Origin: Jiangella muralis
GTDB lineage: Bacteria; Actinomycetota; Actinomycetes; Jiangellales; Jiangellaceae
Assembly (NCBI RefSeq): GCF_001270745.1
Contig: NZ_LFXL01000010.1
Coordinates: 1 to 64,000 of the forward strand
Reading direction: 5' to 3'
Length of the DNA: 64,000 nucleotides
The notes under the pieces are model-generated. The model saw nothing but the letters and a program-made list of their open reading frames with translations. It was not told the origin of the DNA and did no database searches. Numbering within the stretch: the first letter of the stretch is position 1; every line of letters begins with the position of its first letter. Below are positions 1 to 8,389 of the stretch, piece after piece. Both the position numbers and the translations under genes were made by a program.

Positions 1-62
1 GCCGAGCCATAGGCGTCCTGCACGACCGCCCGGCTCCTGGTCGTGGTGCCGTCTGTGGTCAT
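1..62 (-). CDS. N-terminus of an MDR-family (zinc-type/quinone) oxidoreductase, partial
   Basis: Only the first 20 codons lie in the window; the gene runs off its left edge. The minus-strand reading starts at ATG (position 62) and contains R-A-V-V-Q-D-A-Y-G-S. This matches the usual first beta strand of medium-chain NAD(P)-dependent alcohol dehydrogenase/quinone reductase proteins. The enzyme class is inferred from this N-terminal pattern alone. It lies downstream of the epimerase-like gene on the same strand with about 87 bases between them, so co-transcription is possible. Confidence 0.5.
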   Translation of the reverse strand, partial: MTTDGTTTRSRAVVQDAYGS

Positions 63-149
63 GGTGAACTCCTGACGTAGTGGCGGCCGGCGGCCACGAG
101 GCAAGCCCTCGCCGGCCGCAAGATGCGGTGAAACGGGCGTAGTCAACAG

Positions 150-1106
150 CTAGGAAAACGCCGCCTGCTGGTGCCGGTAGCTGTGGAGTGTCTCGGCGAG
201 GGCTTCGTCGATGGAAGTGGCATGGACGCCGAGCTCGGCCGCGATCTTGTCGCTGTCGACGATGAAGGGCTCCGCGAACTGGTACTGCATCTCCAGGAGC
301 TCGCGCACCGTCGGGTTCACCACGCCCATGGCGCGCAGTATGAGTGGCGGAATCGCGCGCAGCCTGGTGCGAGTCTGGCCGGCCTGCTGGTAGACGACAT
401 CGACGAGTTGGCGAGTGGTGCGAGTCTCGGCGTCGTTGGGTAGGTGCCACACCTCGCCCGGTGCGTCCGGGTGTTCGCCGAGGACGGCGAGGGCCTCGCC
501 GATGTCGGGGATGTAGGTGTAGGTGTGCGGCTGATCGGGGTCGCCGAGCACCGTGGCAGTCTTTCCGGCCAGCGCGGCGGGAAAGACGCGGTCGCCGAGA
601 TTGGACTGGGCACCACCCAGGGGGCCGAAGTAGTCCGAGGCGCGGCCGATCGCCACCTGCACCCGGCCGGCGTCGTGTGCCGCGAGAAGTTCGCGAGCCA
701 TCCGGCCCCGGAGCTGTCCCTTCTTGGTGTGGGCGTCGTAGGCGCGGTCTTCGGTGAGCGCACGGCCCGCGGGGCGTCCGTACATGTAGACGTTCTCCAT
801 GCTGACGAGGCGGGCGCCGGTGGCTCCGGCAGCGACGAGCACGCCGGCCTGCAGAGCGGGGAACTGGGCGGTCCATTCCGGGTAGGGAGGGTTGAGCGTC
901 TGATAGACGACCCGAGCGCCTTCGGCGACGGTCACGGTGAAGTCGGGGTCGCGGGCGTCGCCGCCGACGACCTCGACATCGTCGGGCACGCGTGCGTGGC
1001 CGGACCGGTTGACCAGCCGGACGGTCTCGCCGCGGCGACGTAAGGCCTCGAGCGTGGCAATGCCGATCGCGCCCGTTCCGAAGATCACGTGCCCGGCGGT
1101 GGTCAC
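150..1106 (-). CDS. NAD(P)-dependent epimerase/dehydratase-family (atypical SDR) protein
   Basis: A 318-residue Rossmann protein. The N-terminal nucleotide motif is G-T-G-A-I-G at about residues 10-15, followed by an R-N-R-S-G stretch that probably contacts the NADP phosphate. A Y-M-Y-G-R motif near residue 107 stands where extended SDRs have their tyrosine, and no clear YxxxK follows, so it is better called an atypical SDR. The substrate is unknown. The GTG start overlaps the stop of the upstream membrane-protein gene by four bases (GTGA), so the two are translationally coupled. The pair is divergent from a TetR gene and is a likely target of it. Confidence 0.8.
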   Translation of the reverse strand: MTTAGHVIFGTGAIGIATLEALRRRGETVRLVNRSGHARVPDDVEVVGGDARDPDFTVTVAEGARVVYQTLNPPYPEWTAQFPALQAGVLVAAGATGARLVSMENVYMYGRPAGRALTEDRAYDAHTKKGQLRGRMARELLAAHDAGRVQVAIGRASDYFGPLGGAQSNLGDRVFPAALAGKTATVLGDPDQPHTYTYIPDIGEALAVLGEHPDAPGEVWHLPNDAETRTTRQLVDVVYQQAGQTRTRLRAIPPLILRAMGVVNPTVRELLEMQYQFAEPFIVDSDKIAAELGVHATSIDEALAETLHSYRHQQAAFS

Positions 1107-1693
1107 ACCGTCTCCTCAGCCCCCGCCGGCACGACAGGGCCGTCCGCGCCGTAGGGCAGGAGACGCTGAAGTAGCAATCCAGACAGCGCGGAGAAGGCGA
1201 GCGCACCGTAGGCGCCGAAGATGGTGAACTGCTCGTCCACACTGATCCCGCCAAGAGTGGTGACGGTCCACCCCAGAGCCCACATGACGGGCATCGCGGC
1301 GGCCCACACCCAACGCGGGTGGACGTGGCGGGGTAACGCGAAGGCCTGTGCCGGGCCTAGGACGGCGCCTGTGAGGACGCCCATCAGAGCGAGGTCGGCC
1401 AGCGAGGTGCCGTAGCCGACGACCGAGGCGCCGAGGAGCAGCCCCACGCTCATGCCGACGGCGGTGGCCGGGATCCATCTGAGTGGATCGAGTCGCCGGC
1501 GGCTCACCAACACCTGGCCGGCGCCGAGAACCAGCCCAGCGACTCCACCGCCCAGCATCGCCGCAGCGGCATCGTCGACGCGACCGCTGACCGCAGTGCC
1601 TGCCAGGCCGGCGACGGGAAAGACCAAGAACCCCGCGGTCCAGATGAGCGAGGTTCGCAGCGCGGATGTTGAGGAGGCATCTGGTCGGGTCAT
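1103..1693 (-). CDS. integral membrane protein, unknown function
   Basis: A 196-residue protein beginning M-T-R-P-D; the frame stays open further upstream, but that part crosses the operator and the TetR gene. At least five hydrophobic segments are visible (about residues 15-35, 45-60, 75-95, 100-120 and 135-170), with short loops containing R-R-R and P-R-H. No catalytic motif is recognisable. It is translationally coupled to the downstream epimerase-like gene and lies under the same palindromic operator as the divergent TetR gene, so the pair may be a TetR-controlled detoxification or lipid-related unit (inference). Confidence 0.75.
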   Translation of the reverse strand: MTRPDASSTSALRTSLIWTAGFLVFPVAGLAGTAVSGRVDDAAAAMLGGGVAGLVLGAGQVLVSRRRLDPLRWIPATAVGMSVGLLLGASVVGYGTSLADLALMGVLTGAVLGPAQAFALPRHVHPRWVWAAAMPVMWALGWTVTTLGGISVDEQFTIFGAYGALAFSALSGLLLQRLLPYGADGPVVPAGAEETV

Positions 1694-1754
1694 GGGGTCA
1701 GCTCCTCGGCCAGCGGGAGGCATGGCCTTGGTTGACTTCCGGATCCCGCCATTT

Positions 1755-1787
1755 CTGTACGTGGTACAAATATTGTACGACGTACAG
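1755..1787. promoter_or_regulatory. 33-bp palindromic operator, probable TetR binding site
   Basis: The halves CTGTACGTGGTACAA and TTGTACGACGTACAG are inverted copies, with 14 of 16 base pairs matching around a central T. Nested GTAC half-sites make it look like overlapping sites for two dimers. It is AT-rich against a GC-rich background and sits between divergent genes, 22 bases before the TetR start and 62 bases before the membrane-protein start. That is the classic place for an autoregulating TetR repressor. Confidence 0.8.
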
Positions 1788-1808
1788 AAGAAGTCAAGGG
1801 AGTCATGG

Positions 1809-2528
1809 ATGCAGACCTCGGGCGGACCTACGGCGTCGACAGGATCCAGGCGTGGTCGTCGACGGACGCTGAGCGAGGACGAGATCCTCGACGCGGCGAT
1901 GGCGCTGCTGGACGAGGGCGGACCCAAAGCGGCCTCCATCCGTGGGATCGCCGCCGCGGTCGGGGTCGCCCCGAACGCCGTCTACACCTACTTCCCCGAC
2001 AAGGCCGCCGTGGTCGAAGCGCTCATCGAGCGGCTGCTCGGAGAGGTGAACCACGACGTCTTCGCCGACCGCGCCCAACCCTGGCGGCTACGGCTGGAAG
2101 CCCTCGCCCTGGAACTCAGGCGACGACTCTGCGAACACCCCGGAGCCGTGCCGTTGATGATCGGCGGTCCGATGAACGGGCCGCACGCGCTGAGCCTGAA
2201 CGAACGGCTCCTCGAACTCCTCGCCGACGCCGGCCTCGACCCGGTCGACGCCGCCCGCGCGTCCTACCTGCTCATCGTCTATGCCTTCGGGTCGATCGCC
2301 CTGCAGCTCGCGGACGTATCCGAACCCGGCCCGGCGCCACCAGAACCAGAACGGATAGCCATCAGGCACCACGCCTTCGCCCGGATGCCTGCCGGCCGCT
2401 ACCCGAGGGCTGCCACGGTGACCACCACCATGGCCGAGTACATCTCCACCGAGCAATATCTCTGGGGCTTGCACCGCCTGTTCGACGGCATCACCGCGCA
2501 CGCCGCCGCCCGCACGGAATCGAGCTAG
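1809..2528 (+). CDS. TetR/AcrR-family transcriptional regulator
   Basis: 239 residues from the ATG at 1809. An AAGGGA sequence lies just upstream; earlier in-frame starts would run through the operator. The N-terminus has a basic R-R-G-R-R-R tail, then a TetR DNA-binding domain (about residues 18-65) with A-S-I-R-G-I-A-A-A-V-G-V-A-P-N-A-V-Y-T-Y as the helix-turn-helix. The C-terminal ligand domain is of the general TetR_C type and gives no ligand clue. The gene is divergent from the membrane protein/epimerase pair and probably represses both itself and them through the palindrome between them. Confidence 0.9.
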   Translation: MQTSGGPTASTGSRRGRRRTLSEDEILDAAMALLDEGGPKAASIRGIAAAVGVAPNAVYTYFPDKAAVVEALIERLLGEVNHDVFADRAQPWRLRLEALALELRRRLCEHPGAVPLMIGGPMNGPHALSLNERLLELLADAGLDPVDAARASYLLIVYAFGSIALQLADVSEPGPAPPEPERIAIRHHAFARMPAGRYPRAATVTTTMAEYISTEQYLWGLHRLFDGITAHAAARTESS

Positions 2529-2853
2529 CGCGGCCCCGCCCGACGAAATCGGAGGTCCTGGCCGGTCGCCCACCGTCCAAGCGCGCCCCCACCTGGGCCT
2601 GCCATGCCCGCGCCCGCCCCGGTGACTCAACGGCCGGCCAAGACCTCCGCCGCCGCGGCCGCGAGGCCCGGCGGCCACGAACGAGGGAGGTGCAGACGAC
2701 ACTTGTGTGGCCCGCTCGACACCCTCGCCGCGGCTGATCAGCCGCCGAGGTCCGGAGCGACACGTCACGATGTGATGTTGCCGTGACGTTACGCCCGCCA
2801 TCACACCCCGTCAAGGGTACGGTCGTCGCTGCGGTGCCGTCGGGGTGTAGTCG
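2529..2853. other. non-coding or unrecognised stretch
   Basis: About 325 bases between the TetR gene and the 3' end of the GAF-ANTAR gene. Frames that are open here have arginine/proline-rich shadow composition and no recognisable product. A local inverted sequence around GTGACGTTAC near 2780 is the only structure noted. The two flanking genes converge on it, so it may serve as a termination region. Confidence 0.5.
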
Positions 2854-3588
2854 TCAAACTGACTGGCTGGGATGGTTCCACGCAGGGTCGGGACGCCCGT
2901 CGACGACCGCTGCGGCCACGTCGCGGAGCTTGCGGTTGGTCGACCGGGCGTGATCACGCATGATCGCGAACGCATCGTCCATCGACACGGCCAGCCGCTC
3001 GGCAAGCACACCCTTCGCCTGCTCGATCATGATGCGACTGTTCAGCGCCGCCTGGAGCTGCTCGGTGACGGCCTCATGCCGGCGGACGGTGCGTTCGTGC
3101 AGGATCCCGATCGTGGCCACGTCGGCCAAGGCCTGCGCCAGCGCCAGAACCTCCTCATCGAGGGCACCACCCGTCTCGTCGAACAGGTTCATGGCCCCGA
3201 CCACCTTGTCTCGCAAGCGCATCGGCAGCGCATGGACGGCGGCATAGCCGCTCGCGCGAGCGGCCGGAGCGAACCTCGGCCACCGCTCGTCATCGGCCCG
3301 CAGGTCAGCGCTGTGCACCGCGACACCGGTCTGATAGCACTCCAGACACGGACCCTCGGAGTTCTGCAACTGGAACAGCTCCAGCAGCCGTGTCTGCTCG
3401 GCGGAGGCGGCGACGAGGTTCAGTGTCGCGTGGTGGTCGACCAGGACGATCCCGCACGCCGTCACGTTCAGCAGTTTCACGACGCGCTGGGCGAGGACGT
3501 CGAGGAAGTCGATGACGTCGTAGTCGTCCACCAGTGTGTCGGCCAGCTCGACGAAGGCCTCTCGCACCTGTCGGTCGGTGGTGGTCAT
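2854..3588 (-). CDS. GAF-ANTAR domain signal-responsive RNA-binding regulator
   Basis: 244 residues from an ATG whose ATGA overlaps the stop of the upstream gene. Residues about 10-165 form a GAF sensor domain (F-V-E-L-A-D-T-L-V-D-D-Y-D-V-I-D-F-L is the standard N-terminus of this actinobacterial family). Residues about 180-232 are an ANTAR helix bundle (S-R-I-M-I-E-Q-A-K-G-V-L-A-E-R). ANTAR proteins bind paired hexaloop hairpins in nascent mRNA and antiterminate; the target here is not visible. It is coupled to the neighbouring GAF protein and both point the same way. Confidence 0.9.
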   Translation of the reverse strand: MTTTDRQVREAFVELADTLVDDYDVIDFLDVLAQRVVKLLNVTACGIVLVDHHATLNLVAASAEQTRLLELFQLQNSEGPCLECYQTGVAVHSADLRADDERWPRFAPAARASGYAAVHALPMRLRDKVVGAMNLFDETGGALDEEVLALAQALADVATIGILHERTVRRHEAVTEQLQAALNSRIMIEQAKGVLAERLAVSMDDAFAIMRDHARSTNRKLRDVAAAVVDGRPDPAWNHPSQSV

Positions 3589-4364
3589 CGTTCGCCCTCC
3601 GTTTCCTGATCGTCCCTGCTCGGAGGCGTACCCATGGTCTTGTTCCCATCGCCGTCGGTCGTCATGCCGGTGTCTACGTCGGGGAGGAACCGGAATCGGC
3701 GGGCCACCAGATCGGCTGCGGCATCGGCCAGCCGCAGATCGTGGAGGTAGGCGTACGCGCGCAGCCGGGACAGCGCCTCCGCCACGCCGATGCCGAGCTG
3801 GACACTCGCCATGCCCGCCGCCTGGTGGACCTCGGCCCGCCGTTCCGGAAGATCGCGGCCGGTCACCTTCTCCGCATCGAAGCCGAGGCCGCTGCGCTGG
3901 TCGAGCGCCAGCACCAGTACGGCGTCGGCGTAGGCCAGCACGTCGGCGAGCTCGGCCGGACTCAACTGGCCCGCGGCGCGTCGATACACGTTCAGCACAC
4001 CGAGCCGCGCGGCGCCGGCACCCACCGGGAACGCGAACACCGCCCGGACCTCGCGGGCCACCGCCCCGGCCGCGAAGGCCGGCCAGCGTCGACGCGCCTG
4101 GGGCTCGGCCAGATCCGCCGCGAGCACCGGGCGATCGCCGCCAGCGGCGTCCACGGCCGGCCCTTCGCCGAGGGTGAACTGCAACTCGTCCAATTCCTCG
4201 CTCCACTCGCCGACGGTCAGGACCGGTTCGCGCAGACCTCGCCCCCGGCTCACCGAGAGACCCGCGCCGATCGCCCCCGTGGCCTGGACGCACGCAGCCA
4301 GGGCATGCCTCGTCGTCGGCTCCACGCCCTCGGCCAGAGCGTGGGCGAGAATCGGGCCCCACAC
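3585..4364 (-). CDS. GAF(-ANTAR-like) domain protein
   Basis: About 259 residues from the GTG at 4364. The frame is open to 4544, but the extra N-terminus is arginine-rich and non-family-like. The body reads as a GAF domain with E-L-D-E-L-Q-F-T-L-G-E-G-P-A-V-D-A, a hallmark of actinobacterial GAF/ANTAR proteins. A helical region around D-L-P-E-R-R-A-E-V-H-Q-A-A-G-M-A-S-V-Q-L-G resembles an ANTAR bundle. The last 35 residues are a polar D/T-rich tail. Its stop overlaps the next GAF-ANTAR gene by four bases, so the two sensors are probably made together. Confidence 0.75.
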   Translation of the reverse strand: MWGPILAHALAEGVEPTTRHALAACVQATGAIGAGLSVSRGRGLREPVLTVGEWSEELDELQFTLGEGPAVDAAGGDRPVLAADLAEPQARRRWPAFAAGAVAREVRAVFAFPVGAGAARLGVLNVYRRAAGQLSPAELADVLAYADAVLVLALDQRSGLGFDAEKVTGRDLPERRAEVHQAAGMASVQLGIGVAEALSRLRAYAYLHDLRLADAAADLVARRFRFLPDVDTGMTTDGDGNKTMGTPPSRDDQETEGER

Positions 4365-4689
4365 CCGACGCCCACGCAGGTCAGGCACCGAGCGCGCCAA
4401 CCAGCGGCCACGACCACGTCGGCATGTCCACCCCCTGAACGTAGGCTGGCATCGTCGCAGCCCATCGGCAGATCCGCCAGCGCCACCGGCGCCCACACCG
4501 TCGGAACGCGCCCCGCTTCGCATGAGGCGGTGCATACCGCCCACAGGACGGCATGCACGGCGTGGCCTTCACGCTCCGCGGATGCGGGCTCGGGCGGCGG
4601 TCGGTGCGGGCCGAGAGCGTGGCCGCGTTCCAGCAGCGGTGCCGAGGCCTGGCGACATCGCGGCGGGCCACCCGTCGTCCACAATCGAC
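4365..4689. other. unrecognised stretch between sensor gene and oxidoreductase stub
   Basis: Around 325 bases. It contains open but shadow-like arginine/proline frames on both strands and nothing I recognise. It may hold the eroded 3' part of the oxidoreductase remnant to its right. Confidence 0.4.
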
Positions 4690-4699
4690 CTGCGGCCGT

Positions 4700-4885
4700 C
4701 GCGCAGGTGCGGATCGATCACCGACCACACGAACGGGCTGTGACCCTGCTGATCGGTCCACGGGTGAAAATGGTCGGAGATCCACAGCGCCTCGAACCCC
4801 GCATCCTGTGCCCGCACCGCCTGCCGGACCAGTTCCCGCGCGGCCCCCAGTCCTCGCTGGCCAGGAAGTACCCGAACCGCGTCAT
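4700..4885 (-). pseudogene. 5' stub of an F420/flavin-dependent LLM-class oxidoreductase
   Basis: From ATG at 4885 the minus strand reads M-T-R-F-G-Y-F-L-A-S-E-D-W-G-P-R. A one-base frameshift near 4845 moves the match to R-E-L-V-R-Q-A-V-R-A-Q-D-A-G-F-E-A-L-W and then I-S-D-H-F-H-P-W-T-D-Q-Q-G-H-S-P-F-V-W. This is the N-terminal 55 residues of LLM-class oxidoreductases (S-D-H-F-H-P-W is the family signature), normally about 320 residues. Similarity stops after S-V-I, so both a frameshift and a 3' deletion are present. Confidence 0.8.
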
Positions 4886-4979
4886 CGTCCTTCTCCCCTC
4901 GCTCGCCCTGCTCTGTGGGGTCCCTACCCCGCCGGCCCTCGAACATGACCGCAGCGGATGCCGCCCGTAGGCTGCCACG

Positions 4980-5393
4980 GTGAGGACCATCGCGACCTTG
5001 GACGATCTCGTCGCCCTGGTGGACGATCGCCCCGGCCTCTTCGTGCGTTTCTCCCACGGACCCGAAGCCGACCTAGGATCGCCGAGCCTCGACTACGAAG
5101 CCGACGTCGAACTGCCCGGCCTGTCCGTGACCCCGTTGAACCCGGAGCCGTGGTGGACCCGAACAACCCTCGACTGGGTGGCTCGCCGCGTCTGCAAGTA
5201 CGCCGAGCTCGCACAGAAGGATCCGTCCCGACGGCCATGGATCCTCACCGGGCAGGTGATCGGACAAGGACCAGATCACGAGCCGCTACTCGACGCCGTC
5301 GAGCCCCTCGCCTGGCTATCTACAGACGCCCTCGCTAAGGCGCTCGACCACTACCGCCGTGCATTCGACAAGGGCCGCGACTCTGCCGACTGA
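4980..5393 (+). CDS. DUF6098-type conserved hypothetical protein
   Basis: 137 residues with a GTG start at 4980. The opening R-T-I-A-T-L-D-D-L-V-A-L-V and the later P-E-P-W-W, W-V-A-R-R and R-P-W-I-L-T-G-Q-V-I-G-Q-G-P-D-H-E-P-L pattern match a small actinobacterial family I know as DUF6098. No catalytic residues or membrane segments are seen and its function is unknown. It stands alone in a decayed neighbourhood but has an intact full-length frame. Confidence 0.75.
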   Translation: MRTIATLDDLVALVDDRPGLFVRFSHGPEADLGSPSLDYEADVELPGLSVTPLNPEPWWTRTTLDWVARRVCKYAELAQKDPSRRPWILTGQVIGQGPDHEPLLDAVEPLAWLSTDALAKALDHYRRAFDKGRDSAD

Positions 5394-5417
5394 CCGTGGC
5401 GGGCGAGCCGGTCGGAC

Positions 5418-5516
5418 GCGACGGACGACAAGCCCACCCAGGCGGAAGGAAAGGCCGAACAGGCCAAGGCAGACCTCAAGCAAGCGGGCGAGAAGGCCAA
5501 GGACGCTTTCAAGTAG
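5418..5516 (+). pseudogene. C-terminal fragment of a CsbD-like stress protein
   Basis: The frame ending at TAG 5514-5516 reads A-T-D-D-K-P, then A-E-G-K-A-E-Q-A-K-A-D-L and K-Q-A-G-E-K-A-K-D-A-F-K. This is the typical last half of CsbD-family proteins (about 60 residues). No start or N-terminal half precedes it in frame; an adjacent frame holds a short G-E-P-V-G-R that may be the preceding piece after a one-base shift. It begins right after the DUF6098 stop codon. An N-terminal CsbD piece on the same strand lies at 11678. Confidence 0.7.
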
Positions 5517-5640
5517 GCATCCTCGGAGCTGGGCGTCCTCTGTTTCTCGTCCCGGGGTCGCCCGGCTCTTGCGTCTGCTCTCGAGTGCGGCTGCCCGTTG
5601 CGCCGTCGGATCGTCCGCCCTCTATCCGTCTTGTCAACGC

Positions 5641-6829
5641 TCAATCGCGCAGGGTGATCAGGACTCCGCTACGCGGCCGGGTGGGGATCCGGGCGAGGTC
5701 GACAGTGAGGTCCTGCGGCGGGAGGTCTAGAGGGGTTCGTGCCAGCCGCCGCACCGCCTCCTCCAGCAGAACGAGGGTGGCGTCCTCGCCCGGACAACGG
5801 TGCCCATGCCGCAGGTCGCCGCCGCCCTGTGGGACGAGGATGTCCGGATCTGCTGGCCGGCCCCAGGAAGCGGCCGGGATCGAATCGATAGGGATCGCGC
5901 CAATGTGCGGGATCGTGATCGGTTCCGTCGACGTCGAGGATCACGTAGCCACCGGCCGGCAACCGAAAACCGAGCACATCCTGCTCGGTTCGGGCGCGGG
6001 CGGCGTGGATCGGCACGAACTGGCACCGGCGGCGGACCTCATGCGCGAACGCAAGACGCGCGGCGGCGTCGCCTGCGGCGATGCGGTCTCGCCAATGCGG
6101 CTGGTGGTGCAGGGCGACGCCGGCGAACGCGACGAACCAGGCGACCGCGACCGTCGGCCGCACCAGGTTGAGCAGCGCGACGCCGGCGGCCCGGCCGGGG
6201 AGATCTGCTGTTCGGGCGACCGCGTCCAGCGCCGTGTCGTGACTGGGACGGATCAGGTCGGCCCGCACCTCACGTACCAGCCCGGTCGCCCAGCGGTCCA
6301 ACTGCCGGCGGGCGCTCAGGGCCCGTAGATAGGACGGACCAGGGCTGGCGAACCCATCGAGAAACGGCCGCCAGCTGACCGGCCCGTCGGACGGTCTCCG
6401 GCGGGTCCGCCATGATGCCCGCCCACGGTAGTGCCGTCGCCGTCAGGACCTGGACGGCCTGGTCGAACAGGATCACCGGGCGGCCGGTTCCCACGTGCGG
6501 GCCGCGGCCGCCCATCGGTCGTGCGCCCGTTCTCGCAAGTCTGCGGTAGCCGCCGCTGTCAAAACGTCCAAGTACAGCAACTTGTGTCGGTGGTGTTCAG
6601 CGTCGTCGAGGCCATGCACCGACTCTTGGCCGAACAGGACGCGGCTCACCGGTTGGGGAATCGCGTCGCGGCGCAACCGTGGATCGTAGAACCGCCGCAC
6701 GCCCTCCGCCCCGCCCACGACCGCGGCCGGCCGGCCCAGGAATCGCGCCGCCACCGCGGGTCGACCCCGCCGTAGCGCGCTCGCCCATCGGTAGCCGCCG
6801 CGGAGCAGGCCAAGAGATTCGTCAATCAT
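5641..6829 (-). pseudogene. cytochrome P450 of the CYP152 fatty-acid peroxygenase type, multiply frameshifted
   Basis: Four consecutive minus-strand frames together give one P450. It starts M-I-D-E-S-L-G-L-L-R-G-G-Y (ATG 6829), then L-F-G-Q-E-S-V-H-G-L-D, then a frame with A-T-A-L-P-W-A-G-I, then N-L-V-R-P-T-V-A-V-A-W-F and E-V-R-R-R-C-Q-F-V-P. It ends with the heme loop Q-G-G-G-D-L-R-H-G-H-R-C-P-G-E and the stop at 5641. Frameshifts lie near 6490, 6340 and 5860. The G-H-R-C-P-G-E heme motif and the R-P-T-V-A-V-A I-helix are those of H2O2-using CYP152 enzymes (usually about 420 residues). At least three shifts make it non-functional unless the assembly is wrong. Confidence 0.85.
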
Positions 6830-6840
6830 CACTGGTGCGC

Positions 6841-7182
6841 TCAGCCCTCGTCGTGGTCGGAGGGGTCGAATCTCCAGAACGTGCTCGTGGCGCCGTCCGG
6901 CTCGTGTTCGCGGTACCAGAAGCGCAGGTCGTAGGTATCGAACGCCTCCAGCCACTGGTCCCACGTGACGGACTCGCTGCCGTCGTCCCCGCCGGGCCAC
7001 GCCAGCCGCAGGGCATCGGCGGGAAGGCGACCGCCTTCGGCAGGTCGGGTGGTCGCCGGTGTGGCGCCACGAGTCGACGCCCAGGAACGGATCACCTGGT
7101 GATTGCGGGTCACCAGGATCTGCCCGGCATGGTCTTCGTGCACGTCCGGGCCGGCCGCGGCCTTGTGCGTCGGTTCGCTCAC
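6841..7182 (-). CDS. small conserved hypothetical protein
   Basis: 113 residues from a GTG at 7182, chosen because the longer frame upstream is non-conserved-looking. Visible features are H-Q-V-I-R-S-W-A-S-T-R-G-A-T-P-A-T near residue 30 and F-D-T-Y-D-L-R-F-W-Y-R-E-H near residue 90. These resemble a small family of unknown function, found in several phyla, that pairs such motifs. There are no membrane segments. It lies immediately upstream of the P450 pseudogene (11 bases) and may once have shared its transcript. Confidence 0.6.
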   Translation of the reverse strand: MSEPTHKAAAGPDVHEDHAGQILVTRNHQVIRSWASTRGATPATTRPAEGGRLPADALRLAWPGGDDGSESVTWDQWLEAFDTYDLRFWYREHEPDGATSTFWRFDPSDHDEG

Positions 7183-7244
7183 GACAGTCCCGTTCCCCGT
7201 GCTGGCCAGGGCAAACCGGTGCCGGACGCACTGGGTACGGGCCG

Positions 7245-7690
7245 ATGGAAGTCTCCCCCAGCACTCGGCCACGGATCCGCGTCGCGACCCTGAATATCTG
7301 GGCACGCCACGGCGACTGGGCCGCACGCCGGGGCCTGTTACGAGGCGAGTTCGCCCGGTTCACTCCCGACCGGGTGACGCTGCAGGAGACTGTGCTCACC
7401 GACACGTAGGACCAGGTTGCCGAGCTGTTCGGTCCGGAGCACGCCATCATTTCAGAGAGGGCGGCGCACTACCGACGGGGTCGGATGCACGATCGGGCAG
7501 TGCGCCGTCGTCGAGGTGGTGACACCGCTCGGACCGCTGCTGTTTCGCCAATCACAAGCCGAGCTGGCAGCTCGAGCACGAGCGCGAACTCCAGGTGTCG
7601 GCGCAGCCACCGTCATCGAGCGACTCCTACCCATCGCCCAACCTCCTCAAGGGCGATGTCTCCACGCCAGGAGGGAAGCTCACGGTCTGG
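7245..7690 (+). pseudogene. endonuclease/exonuclease/phosphatase-family protein, broken
   Basis: The reading from ATG 7245 contains R-P-R-I-R-V-A-T-L-N-I-W and F-A-R-F-T-P-D-R-V-T-L-Q-E-T, the metal-binding N-terminus of the EEP fold. It meets an in-frame TAG at 7407-7409. Family-like sequence continues beyond it (D-Q-V-A-E-L-F-G-P-E-H-A) and shifts frame to V-G-C-T-I-G-Q-C-A-V-V-E-V. It then reads F-A-N-H-K-P-S-W-Q-L-E-H-E-R-E-L-Q-V, the usual C-terminal motif with its H. One nonsense codon and two shifts are needed, so it is a pseudogene. Confidence 0.75.
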
Positions 7691-7894
7691 GGTTCATGAA
7701 GTGGTGAGTTTCCGAGGAGCGACCTGCCTGCTATTTCAGCGGCCGCGAGACAACAACGCCCACCCGCACCGATCCGAGGTGCGCCCACGTTGACGGAGCC
7801 GTCGAACCACCGGGCGCCCGGGTCGACCTCGGTGAGGGGAGCCGGCACTGATGACCCCAGGGCGGGCCGCCGTCGCCTCTGGGCTCCCGCCACG

Positions 7895-8389
7895 TCAGCC
7901 TGATGGCGGCGGATTCACGTCACGGACCTCGATGGTGACGGCGGCCGCGTCGATCATCGGGACAACCGGTCCGAGGATGGCGGCAACCTGGGCCAGGATC
8001 AGTCGGCGGACAGTTGCGGCCGCGGGGTGGATGCGCTCCGGGTAGTCGACCGCGACACCCGCGACGACCGCGACCAGAACGTCGCCGTCGAGGTCGAGGC
8101 GGACGTGCGTCAGGTCGACGCCGGGCACGGAGTCGACGGCCTCCTGCAGATGGGTCGTGATCACCTGGTCGCTGACGTGGAACGGCCCACTGGATGCCAC
8201 ACCACGAACCGGGCGCGATCTGCGGGTGGCGGCGAGGACGTGCTGGAGGATGCGCTGCGACGCGCCAGCCCAGGCGTGGTCCGTGTAGGACCGCAGCGCG
8301 GCCGCGGCACGGTCCACGACAGCGATGTCCGGATCGGCGAGCTCGCCGTCGGTCCCGCGCTCGGAGCCCGGCCCTGGGGTCATCGCCAT
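7895..8389 (-). CDS. Asp23/Gls24-neighbourhood protein (partner of ECF sigma factor)
   Basis: 164 residues from ATG 8389; a second ATG at 8383 makes an exact ATGA overlap with the sigma-factor stop and is equally likely. The central part (H-L-Q-E-A-V-D-S-V-P-G-V-D, then V-A-V-V-A-G-V-A-V-D-Y, then I-H-P-A-A-A-T-V-R-R) has the alternating strand/helix pattern of Asp23-like domains. The assignment is weak. It overlaps the ECF sigma gene and faces the Asp23 operon, so a role in the same envelope-stress circuit, possibly as a regulator of the sigma factor, is plausible but unproven. Confidence 0.6.
   Translation of the reverse strand: MAMTPGPGSERGTDGELADPDIAVVDRAAAALRSYTDHAWAGASQRILQHVLAATRRSRPVRGVASSGPFHVSDQVITTHLQEAVDSVPGVDLTHVRLDLDGDVLVAVVAGVAVDYPERIHPAAATVRRLILAQVAAILGPVVPMIDAAAVTIEVRDVNPPPSG

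Noticed and set aside
7700-7894. Plus-strand sequence after the EEP pseudogene as more of that gene
   Set aside because: No frame gives the expected C-terminal S-D-H motif, so the pseudogene is ended at about 7690.
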